Below are positions 55,885 through 64,000 of a stretch of DNA of 64,000 bases, in pieces (positions within the stretch are counted from its first letter, which is position 1; each line of letters starts with the position of its first letter). The position numbers and the translations under genes are program-made. Where the stretch lies: assembly GCA_010094025.1 (NCBI GenBank), contig ML991833.1, positions 62,001 through 126,000 of the forward strand, written 5' to 3'. The DNA comes from Viridothelium virens (Eukaryota > Ascomycota > Dothideomycetes > Trypetheliales > Trypetheliaceae). The notes beneath the pieces were generated by a model that saw only the letters and a list, made by a program, of their open reading frames with translations, was not told the origin of the DNA and ran no database searches.

Positions 55885-56634
55885 TCACTCGACAAAGAAC
55901 TTCACCTTAACTTTCGCTTGCAAGTCTACATCCTGCGGTCTGAAATTAAATCCGCCTTGCACACTTGACAATCCACTCTGAGTCTGGAGCATCTGCGGCA
56001 TCTGCATCATTCCACCTAACTCTTGCGGCATGGCACGCCTGGACCCCATCTCACTCCCATCTTGTAATTCCTTCAGATCGACGACTCTGACGACGGAGTG
56101 CTCACTCACAGCCGCGGTGGCGTAGTCGCGTGCCTTCTCAATTGCGTGCGTAACAGCCCTTCTTCTATTCTCGCTTGCGAGTGCGTCACGCGTGATATCC
56201 GTGAGACCCCATGTCACGCCGCTCACGGTGACAAACGGCTGAGTAGTAAGGTCCGTTGCGATATCGTTCAGTTTCGCAAAGTCTTGGAATTTGACAGTGA
56301 AAGACGAGTTGGCGCTGTAGTGGCGCTCGCCTGCTTTATGCTGCTGGATTTTGCTGTCGTAGATAGTGGGTACCCAAGTTTGCGTTGTGATGCTCTGCAT
56401 GCCCCACCAGGTCACTGCGGCGTCGGCGCTGGGGAGACCAGTGCTGGCATCCTTTGCATTGAGAGGGCTGAACAAGGCCTGAAGTTCGTTGCTGACTCGA
56501 GTGGCATCATCAAACACAGTGGATTTGGAGGTCCCGCTCGAAGAGACGCTAATGGAGAGGATTCCGCGCTCGGCAAGCCGGGACATGGCGGAGGACCCTT
56601 CAAGATAGATTTCGAGGCTGCGAGTGCTCTCCAT
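55885..56634 (-). CDS. SIMPL (DUF541)-domain protein
   Basis: Single exon, 249 aa. The domain spans almost the whole protein: the start LEGSSAMSRLAERGILSISV is the conserved first strand-helix. Then come VSNELQALFSPL, YSANSSFTVKFQDFAKLNDI and the block SGVTWGLTDITRDALASENR, followed by RRAVTHAIEKARDYATAA. All are typical of SIMPL proteins, best known from bacteria and present in many ascomycetes. The family's biochemical role is not established. There is no signal peptide, unlike many bacterial members, so the protein should be cytosolic. A TATAAAAG box is present 164 bp upstream. Confidence 0.85.
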   Translation of the reverse strand: MESTRSLEIYLEGSSAMSRLAERGILSISVSSSGTSKSTVFDDATRVSNELQALFSPLNAKDASTGLPSADAAVTWWGMQSITTQTWVPTIYDSKIQQHKAGERHYSANSSFTVKFQDFAKLNDIATDLTTQPFVTVSGVTWGLTDITRDALASENRRRAVTHAIEKARDYATAAVSEHSVVRVVDLKELQDGSEMGSRRAMPQELGGMMQMPQMLQTQSGLSSVQGGFNFRPQDVDLQAKVKVKFFVE

Positions 56635-56797
56635 CTTGGAGTAAATGGTTGGGAAGATCGGACGGACGATTTTTGATGTTGTTTATGTTTCAAAGAAGGG
56701 GCAACAATTCTACACTGAAAAGAGTGAGTTCAAACAAGGAAAGCCAACAATGGAATGTCTTCAATGAAGAGGGAATTCTGATGCCCGTAGCATCATC

Positions 56798-56805
56798 CTT
56801 TTATA
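56798..56805 (-). promoter_or_regulatory. TATA box of the SIMPL-domain gene
   Basis: TATAAAAG on the minus strand, 164 bp upstream of the ATG at 56634. Inferred from motif and position. Confidence 0.45.
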
Positions 56806-57070
56806 CTTGAGGCAGAGCTTCGTTTAAGATAGGCCTGCAACAGTGCCTGGGGATCCGATGGTTTATTGTGTAGTATACATGTGTCTAGGCTCGTCTTGTC
56901 TAGATGTTTGCCAATCTAATTATTCAGTTGGGCAAGGGACCGGTTGAGAGGCAGCTGGCCTATGGAACAGTTGAAGGCCTTTCAATGCGCGGGCAGGCTG
57001 GATTCGAACACGTTGTGGGCCTCTAAGGCGTTCATGGTACGATACGATAGGCCTCCAACGCCTACGTTTG

Positions 57071-57254
57071 CATACCTAGGCACTACTAGGTAGAGTATTA
57101 GTACCCGACAGGCACCGGCGCGAAGAGGATGCTAAGCGAGCCAATTGAGAATCGCAATCTTTACTTGATCAGGCTCCACGATTGATCAGGCCACCTCTCG
57201 AGTTAGGTAGGTACCTAGGCACGCTATGTAAAAGGATATAGGTACCTAGGTACC
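57071..57254. repeat. Cluster of CCTAGGTACC-type palindromic repeats
   Basis: ACCTAGG at 57074..57080, TAGGTAGGTACCTAGG at 57204..57219, and a perfect 14-bp palindrome GGTACCTAGGTACC at 57241..57254. The same core GTACCTAGGTAC occurs at 45287. Related TAGGTAGGT words are also present near 42950. These are short dispersed intergenic repeats, not part of a recognised transposon. Confidence 0.6.
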
Positions 57255-59079
57255 TTATATTTATGCCTGGTTCCCGTGACGGCTTCTGGACACTCACCAA
57301 GTCGAAGGATGTAGACCAGCAAAGAGACGCCTTCTGAGTCAACATTTGAGCATTTGTTCACAAATGCTAATCGGCAAGTATTTACGCCTCTAGGATTAGT
57401 CGAGCGTGTACTTTCAACCAGTTGCATCCTCTATGAGGCGGCTGTATCAATCCGTCATCGCACTACTCTGCGCGTTCGTCACGACGCCTAAGGAACCGCA
57501 AGCTCTCAGAAGATGTTTGGATTGCTTTAACTTTTGTGATCCACCTATTCATGTTAGCAGGTTTGAGGTCGATTGACCAATATCAATTCATGCAGGCTAC
57601 CAATTCTCTAGCGCCGTACCGTACGTACGAGCGGGTTTGCAAGGGCGGGAGTTTTTTTTTTCCTTGCCATGAATGTCAACATGCGTCCCAGTCGACATTA
57701 TGCGGATACGCATATTCCGACTGAACTCGTTTTGGCTCATGAGAACCGCTTCAGTGCCTGGCGGCTCGGTTCGGATGCAGTCTTTCATGGTGCCACGCCA
57801 AAAGTGGGACACAAAAATCGCTCACTTGGTTTACGCCTGCACGATCACAGTACCACGGTACTCTGAAAGTCTTTGAAGGTTTCGACACCCACATCCATAC
57901 CTTCTCGCTTTCGAATGTAGTATGTGGGACTTTTACAGGCTCTCGAAGTGGTCATTGAAGTCTTCCTATTCCACATAATATCCAAAAAAGGGCAGGTGAC
58001 AATATACTGAGCCCAACAATGCACATGTTCAAGGATCAGTATCAATAGGAGATACGGGTTCATACTGCGGACGTTACGATGTCGCACGAGTCACTTGATT
58101 CGCCTGGGAATCAAATATATAAATCGCTCTGCCGAATCGATTGTACCACCGATCAGACTTGGTCATTGCGAGAAGGCCCCCTTGCCATGTTCCATACTTG
58201 CTTCTTACCCTCGTCTGTTATTGAAAGTCTTTGCTCTTTGTCGCTTCATATCCTTTGTACTCCGTATATCCTCCCATGTGTCTAGTTTTTCGCTGGCTAT
58301 CCTTTCTCTTTCCTCTTCGCTCTGCTTCCATGCTTACGTTCCAAAGAGACCATGAGTGGGCGATCGTCCGGAGAATCCGCGGGAAACGCTCGCCTCTTGG
58401 GAACAGAGAAGATCTAGCTGCCAAAGGCGATTAATTCTGTTGCGACTGCAGAGAACATACGTGAAAGATTGTCACGATTTAGGAAGTACAGTAGCCGGGT
58501 ACGGGTCGCGGCATTGCCATCTCCCATGTTGACAGCTGCGAGAATTCATGGAACAAAGCGAGGTCCAATTCAGCTCTGAAAATTTGTCTGCTGAAGTCTA
58601 GCCAACGTGCCAAGCTCGGAATCCGGTGGGCGAGGCCGTAGCCGCACTAGTAGATGATCCTGGCTCGTGCCATCATGCATCGCCCTCCTCCCTCCGGTGT
58701 CTACGGCATCCTTCGTGGTTGTGAGCTAACAATCTTGTATGATACTGGACGCCATCCAGAGATCGCGGACGGAATTCTATTGATCCCCCGCAAGGTAAGA
58801 CTTTAGCTTGGCTAGAGCTGATTCGTGTAGGTGTGATCTGCTGAAGGTCCTTGGAGAAACCTTCTGATTGGGTCTACATCGCAAGAAAATGGACGCAGTA
58901 AGTTGGTTGACTCGAGCAAGTCTCGGGAAAGAATCCCGTGCGAAGATAGATAGCGTGGTTTGGTATTCTGAAGGTATGAAAACAAGGGTGGATAAGCCCT
59001 TTGCTCCCGCGCTCTGTCTTAATCTTTCATTTGCTTGAGGAGTTCCAATACGAGGCCGTTCAACGAAAACTCCATCACG

Positions 59080-60627
59080 ATGACTAGCTTTACCCGCGCA
59101 AAAGAGGATCGCCCGACACCAAAAGAAATATACAACTGGAAGGTATATGCATTCGCGCTAATCCTCGCTCTCGGTACATTCGCGTACGGCTACGACACTG
59201 CTTTTATTGGTACCACGATCACACAGCCCAGCTTTGTGCGCGACTTTGGACTCAATCATATGTCCAAGTCCGAGCAGAATAACGTTTCAAGTAATGTGAC
59301 AAGCATATACTCAGCTGGCGGCTTTTTTGGTGCCCTTTTCGTGTCCTTTTCCCTAGAACTTCTCGGCCGGAAGAGCACAGTCATTATTTCAGACGCCATT
59401 TTCATTCTCGGCGCCATTCTTTGCACTGTTGCTCAGAATCAACTTGGTCTTATCTATGCTGGCCGACTGCTCTCGGGACTTGGTGTTGGTGGATTGGCCG
59501 CCGTTACTCCAATCTATATCGCTGAAATATCGCCTCCTGCAATACGAGGCCGTCTGATCGGCTTTATAGAATCGTCCTACCAGATTGGCTCAGTGGTCGG
59601 ATTCTGGATAAACTATGGTATCGTTCATCACATCGATCCAACTAAATCGATGAGTTGGAGGATTCCCATGGCCGTTCAGATGATCCCGACTGGCCTCATG
59701 GCTATTTTCGTTCCCCTACTGAAAGAATCCCCTACCTGGCTGGTGAAACGGGGGAGGGAAGAACAAGCTGTGGAAGTATTCAGTTTCTTGCGTAATCTCC
59801 CAGCCGACCACGATTACGTTGCCGAAGACGTCGCGTACATCAAGGGTCAAATCGAACATGAGCGTGCTCTCTCGACCGGTGGCCGTGCTGACTTTACGGC
59901 TTACCTTCGAGGTGCTGGCAAAGAAGCATTGATGAGGGGCATACGGAACCGTTTTGGACTTGTGTTCATGCTGTTCGTGTGGCAAGCCTGGTCGGGCAGT
60001 TCGGCAATAAATTACTACTCGCCTACTATCTTTACCTCGATCGGACTTACGGATGTAACTCTATGGACGGGGATTTACGGTATTATTAAGGCTGTCGCCG
60101 CTGTGATTTTCTTCACATGGTTCCTGGACAGGCTCGGTAGGAAGTGGCCTTGGATCATTTCATGCTTCGCTTGCGCTCTCTGTCAGTACTATCTCGCGGC
60201 TTACATCGCCGTGGCTAAGCCGAAGATTGGAGCTGCCCAGTCTTCATCGACGGTTGCTGGTGGCAAGGCTGCTACAGCTGCGATCATGATATTTGGAGCC
60301 ATCTGGACAGCAGGTGCCAATGGAATGCCTTGGATTATCTCTGCAGAAATCTTTCCTTCCTCACTGCGGTCCATCTCTGGTCCATGGGCTTCGATGTGCG
60401 TCTGGTTGTGGACATATGTTGTCACCAAGTCGCTACCGTACATGTTTACAAGCATGGCCGGATATGGCGTTTACATCTTCTTCGCAAGTTGTCTCGTCTG
60501 TGCGTCGATCTATGCATTCTTCTTTCTTCCCGAAACCAAAGGCCTCCGTATGGATCAGATGGACGAAATCTTCGGTTTTGTAAGCCCGGGAAACGACTAT
60601 GCTGAGTACGTCAAGTCAGAGCAGTAG
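59080..60627 (+). CDS. MFS sugar/quinate transporter
   Basis: Plasma-membrane proton symporter of the sugar-porter subfamily, closest in feel to fungal quinate permeases (QutD type). Single exon, 515 aa from ATG 59080 (the frame is open upstream from a TTG). Twelve TM helices. Signatures: GYDTAFIGTTITQPSF in TM1, FSLELLGRKSTVIISDA (loop 2-3 RXGRR-type), GRLLSGLGVGGLAAVTPIYIAE, KESPTWLVKRGRE (PESPRWL position), FLDRLGRKWPWI, and the C-terminal LPETKGLRMDQMDEIFG. No quinate-pathway enzyme lies within the window, so the substrate rests on sequence alone. Confidence 0.9.
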   Translation: MTSFTRAKEDRPTPKEIYNWKVYAFALILALGTFAYGYDTAFIGTTITQPSFVRDFGLNHMSKSEQNNVSSNVTSIYSAGGFFGALFVSFSLELLGRKSTVIISDAIFILGAILCTVAQNQLGLIYAGRLLSGLGVGGLAAVTPIYIAEISPPAIRGRLIGFIESSYQIGSVVGFWINYGIVHHIDPTKSMSWRIPMAVQMIPTGLMAIFVPLLKESPTWLVKRGREEQAVEVFSFLRNLPADHDYVAEDVAYIKGQIEHERALSTGGRADFTAYLRGAGKEALMRGIRNRFGLVFMLFVWQAWSGSSAINYYSPTIFTSIGLTDVTLWTGIYGIIKAVAAVIFFTWFLDRLGRKWPWIISCFACALCQYYLAAYIAVAKPKIGAAQSSSTVAGGKAATAAIMIFGAIWTAGANGMPWIISAEIFPSSLRSISGPWASMCVWLWTYVVTKSLPYMFTSMAGYGVYIFFASCLVCASIYAFFFLPETKGLRMDQMDEIFGFVSPGNDYAEYVKSEQ

Positions 60628-61249
60628 GGATAGCGGAAAAGCAGAAAAATGTGAAAATCTACACGCACTTGCGAGAGTTTGACTAGCAAAAGACTCCAAT
60701 TTATGTTCCGGTCTATCGATACACCTATCCATTCAGAGCTAGTTTCAAGTATTTTTGATGAAGCTGCCCGAGGCCACTATTTCGTAATGTATTAATAAGC
60801 ACCAGCAACAATGCGATGGACGCATCCATAGAACAGAAATACAGGCACGAGCCTCACGGGATGAGAGATGAGTCTGACTAATTCCAGTTCTAGGGCAGCA
60901 GAGTCCCTACGCCTATGTTGGTTACTCAAATGGAGCTTAGCAGCGAGTGGATATTTACTGAATATTATTAATTTTATCCAGTCGTTATATCAGGTAAATA
61001 TATATACTCTGCATACATTATTCAATGATCTATTCGATACTCGGCCACCATTCCGACCTCTGTGCGTGTCTGTGATGCAACGGGCAGCACTACTTATATT
61101 CCAAATATGAAGAGTCCAACCCCAACCAACGTCGCAACCAGCCCTCCTACCATCCCAGTGGGGAAAGATGGAGGTATTTTGCGGCGGTTCAACCCAGCTT
61201 CAGTGCCTAGGATTTTATCTATCGCTGTAAGTGATAAGGAAGGAAAAGA
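60628..61249. other. Convergent intergenic region, about 620 bp
   Basis: AT-rich sequence between the transporter and the small secreted protein gene. No coding or repeat feature recognised. Confidence 0.5.
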
Positions 61250-61701
61250 CTATAAGTTTCTGTTCATACCATCGTGAAGAAGAGCCTGGATCTCCACCAG
61301 TATTGGCATCAACTCTTTTGGAGCCTCCCTGCCTGCCTTGGCTGCTGAACGAGCCGCGTGAAGGATGACCATCTCATGCTCAAGTACCGATGCAATATAA
61401 TGGACCTTACCCCCTTCAACGGCATGAGCCAAGAAAGAGGTTTGGTTATCGAAATCCTAAGTGTATCAGTCTCTCGCTTTGTCTTTTAGATACCCTCGTT
61501 AATCTCGCTTACCTGAATTTCATTTGCGATGGTATCATTAGAGAAGCGGGCCAGGAATCCGCGCTCCACGTCACTTTCGATACAGCGAACGAATTCCCGC
61601 TGGTCCTTGATAGAGGTAGCGACAGTCCGAGCAAGGGGCGGTAGTGCAGTGACTACTGAAGAGGCCGCCAGAACGAGCGCTGTAAGGGTTCCGAAATACA
61701 T
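61250..61701 (-). CDS. Small secreted protein, two exons
   Basis: Exons 61513..61701 and 61250..61456, 56-bp intron with GTAAGC donor and CTTAG acceptor; 131 aa. Residues 1-20 (MYFGTLTALVLAASSVVTAL) are a signal peptide. The mature part has one cysteine only and contains FVRCIESDVERGFLARFSND, then after splicing DFDNQTSFLAHAVEGGKVHY and the helical end ELMPILVEIQALLHDGMNR. I do not recognise the family. Helix-rich, cysteine-poor secreted proteins of this size are common in fungi, sometimes effectors; role unknown. A TATAAATT box lies about 100 bp upstream. Confidence 0.75.
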
Positions 61702-64000
61702 TTTCGTTCTAGTTCTTGTAGAGGAGGGCTAGGACTTTGTTCGAAGGCTTCGGTTCTTGTGAGAGGGTTCGATAAGGAAGCTTGGAGACTGCGGTGTCCT
61801 GAATTTATATGTAGCCAATGCATTATTTTGTTGAGCCAAATGGTGTGGTGTGGGTCTTGCATATTGTCTGACACTTTCCTATAGGATGGGTAGATTGCAC
61901 GTCTGGATAGTCGAGACTTGGAACTTTAGCGACAAGTCTCCATATAGAACGCCGATACCATGGGAACAAGATTGATAGGACTGTCGTGATTGAAGGAGAC
62001 ATGAGATAGAGCAAGAATGAGGAGTTTGGCGTGTAGGCTGACTGTATGGAACTCAGAGTCTGAGCCTTTCGTTGAGGTGCTCACCACAAATTTCGAAGCA
62101 TGGTAGGGAACTCATCATTTCCTACGAAGCTTGATCCCCAGAGAAGTTACAGAGCCTATCCCTTTGAGTTACTGAGGCCAGTGAAGCGAAGCCTTTTCTT
62201 CGATCTTTTCTCTTACGGTCGCGGTCTGAGTGCGATAGGCTGGTAGAGTACTCACGCTTTCGAAACGCTAGTATGGGCCCTCAAGGTCCTCATACAGCAG
62301 CAGTCCTGGTACTCGAGGCCCAGAGCTGGAGCACACTCTCATCTCTCATTAGTCAAGCTAATGCCCGTGGTTCTGTTTTACGGACGCATCCGGCGCGTTG
62401 TTGCTGATGCTCAAGCAAATGAAGGCTTGACTTGTTCTTTACTCCATCCTTTGACACGTGTGTCCTTAATTCGCGATCTCCCCTTAGAATCTTTGGATCT
62501 GATCACAGCACGTGTATAGAGTCCCTCAATAGAGGGTTGAGAACTTTGCGCAAGAACAAGTACAGTAGTTAGGTTCGGGTAGGGTTCGGAAACTTACCTT
62601 ACCGCGCTTGGGGGGTTCCTCAACTGGGCCAACATGGTCCAACATTGGCTTAATTGAGCTTAGTCTGTAATCCTCTTGTCACGGGACTTGCGAAGGAGTA
62701 AGAGACCTAGCAGGGATAGAGAGGGTGCAGATTAGCCCCAACTTGGCTATCATTCAACCTGATCTAGCATGTATTGAGCCGCACTAGCCAGATATGGGTA
62801 TTATGCAGATAATTATGCTATTCACTCCATATCCAGCTTTATGCATTCATCATTCTGTGCAGCAACTTTATGTTTCCGATCCCTGGACCGTTTGAGTAAG
62901 CATCGACAGAAGATTCACACTTATGGTGAAAGCTCATATTCCCTGATTCATTAAATTAGAGAGGCTGTTAATAGAGAATTGAGAAATTCATGCAAGACTG
63001 AGTGTAAATTTGACCAACCGATGGACGATTCAGGGTTCGCGGTGCCTTGAGTAAGTGAAGGCTCGAAATTCGTTGACAGGTATTCTTTTTAGCTGGTAAA
63101 GACAAGGCAACAAGAGGGAAGGTGCCAGCTGGAGCGATACCCCAGAGACGCATCACGAGGCCAGGTGCGTGTACTCTAGTAGCTTGAAGGGTGTTTTGCC
63201 CATGTGCCAATTTTCTCAAAAACCGGGGATTCTTTTCAGCCTCAATAAATTGTGATGCAGGGCAAATATCTAGATCTTCAATGACTCATTCAGGAAGGTC
63301 TCATTAGGATGCTGGCACCAAATGATTATGGAGATGATGGAGATGACGGCTCAGGGTAAATGTGGAAGACCCTACTGGCTCCGCTGGCTCCACTGGCCCC
63401 CTACAAGTTTCGTTCGGCAACCTCCTCCCGAGAGATGCGACGTTTCTATATCATGATGCAGGGTCTCTTAGCTTTTCCAGACCCTTTCGTCTCCCTGCCT
63501 AGATTACTCCGGATTTTCGTTGCCGTCGTACCCTGTCTTCTGCTCCTCTGTGTCCAATCATCGTCGCAGAGTGCTTCTCCGTATAGTACGTGCACTAAAC
63601 ATCTTTCTCAATCAAGCATTAGCCAGCCACTAAACCCAGAAAACCCCGCTGTGAGAAGAATTAAATTACATCTTCATCTATCTAGTGCACTCAAGCGCCC
63701 GCTTCATTCCTGTCGGCTTTTGGCAGAACGTTCAAACATCCAAACGTCAGAATATCCGTCCAATGGAGACCGAGGCCATTCTCTTCTGTGATTTCCCTGC
63801 AGCGGCATGCTCTTCCTTGATATTAACTAGATCTATTGAACGGCCAAGAAAGATGCACGAGACCATCTGCTATTATCCAGGGAACGGTTAGTCGATTTTA
63901 GTTTGTTTTCATAGACACCTGGTGTCACGATAAATATGTCCTGGAGAACCTCTCTTCAAGAGGATCTCCAAGCTTTTCGAACTTCACATCAAACATGGCA
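61702..64000. other. Gene-poor end of window
   Basis: About 2.3 kb. A TATAAATT element on the minus strand lies at 61802..61809 for the secreted protein gene. An open frame at 63360..63791 (plus) with a hydrophobic stretch (LRIFVAVVPCLLLLCV) is not supported by splice or family evidence. No repeat, RNA gene or transposon recognised. Confidence 0.4.

Larger units (their letters stand above)
56635..59079. other. Gene-poor region, about 2.4 kb
   Basis: Holds the SIMPL promoter, the palindromic ACCTAGGTACC cluster near 57071..57254 and the transporter promoter. Minus-strand ORFs at 57597..58087 include an ATG-led frame starting MNPYLLLILILEHVHCWAQ (signal-like), but no splice model gives a convincing protein. 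Nothing else recognised. Confidence 0.45.

Noticed and set aside
57000-57010. tRNA B-box-like word (GGATTCGAAC) on the minus strand
   Set aside because: No T-stem pairing, no D-arm or acceptor stem could be drawn around it.
57597-58087. Possible secreted protein on the minus strand starting MNPYLLLILILEHVHCW
   Set aside because: Only a short frame with a signal-like start; no splice model extends it sensibly and no family is recognised.
63360-63791. 143-codon plus-strand frame near the window end
   Set aside because: No recognisable motif, no splice support, low-complexity start; could be a promoter region.

Overview
The window is nuclear DNA of a filamentous ascomycete (Pezizomycotina). 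Most genes are split by short GT-AG introns of about 48-80 bp, many with CTAAC- or CTGAC-type branch points. The gene set is typical of a mould: ADP/ATP carrier, 40S protein S3, Dbp8 helicase, cell-wall-integrity MAPK kinase, SAGA subunit Ngg1, glycogenin, GT90 and GT32 glycosyltransferases, a quinate-type sugar transporter, a secreted sulfatase and a GPI-type secreted protein. The class within Pezizomycotina cannot be fixed from this sequence alone. Exon boundaries were worked out by hand from reading frame, splice sites and family conservation. No RNA evidence was available.

Layout. 0-5 kb: a nucleobase-type permease cut by the window edge, an unrecognised five-exon gene and a six-exon secreted sulfatase, all on the minus strand. 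5.7-40 kb: a dense housekeeping block with genes on both strands. It runs AIM18-like protein, glutaredoxin, LMBR1-type membrane protein, Mkk1, Dbp8, Rps3, myotubularin Ymr1, a GH5 glucanase, the ADP/ATP carrier, a proline-rich protein, glycogenin, a CAP10-type GT90, an epoxide-hydrolase-like enzyme, Ngg1/Ada3 and a PA-TM-RING ubiquitin ligase. 41-47 kb: a compact group of membrane-anchored genes that looks devoted to cell-surface glycans (an unrecognised type II membrane protein, a small membrane protein, an acyltransferase-3 and an OCH1-like GT32). 48-53 kb: an accessory stretch with an RWD-PARP fusion, a 5'-truncated Ap4A phosphorylase pseudogene with an in-frame stop, and an amidase with one frameshift. 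54-64 kb: gene-poor, with two small secreted proteins, a SIMPL-domain protein and a quinate-type transporter, separated by long empty stretches.

Two features stand out beyond the gene list. In at least six genes the coding strand switches from strongly C-rich to strongly G-rich towards the 3' end, always with the same polarity relative to transcription. Short perfect palindromes (GTACCTAGGTAC, GCTTACTAGTAAGC) recur in intergenic DNA. I found no CRISPR array, rRNA, convincing tRNA, LTR element or DNA transposon.
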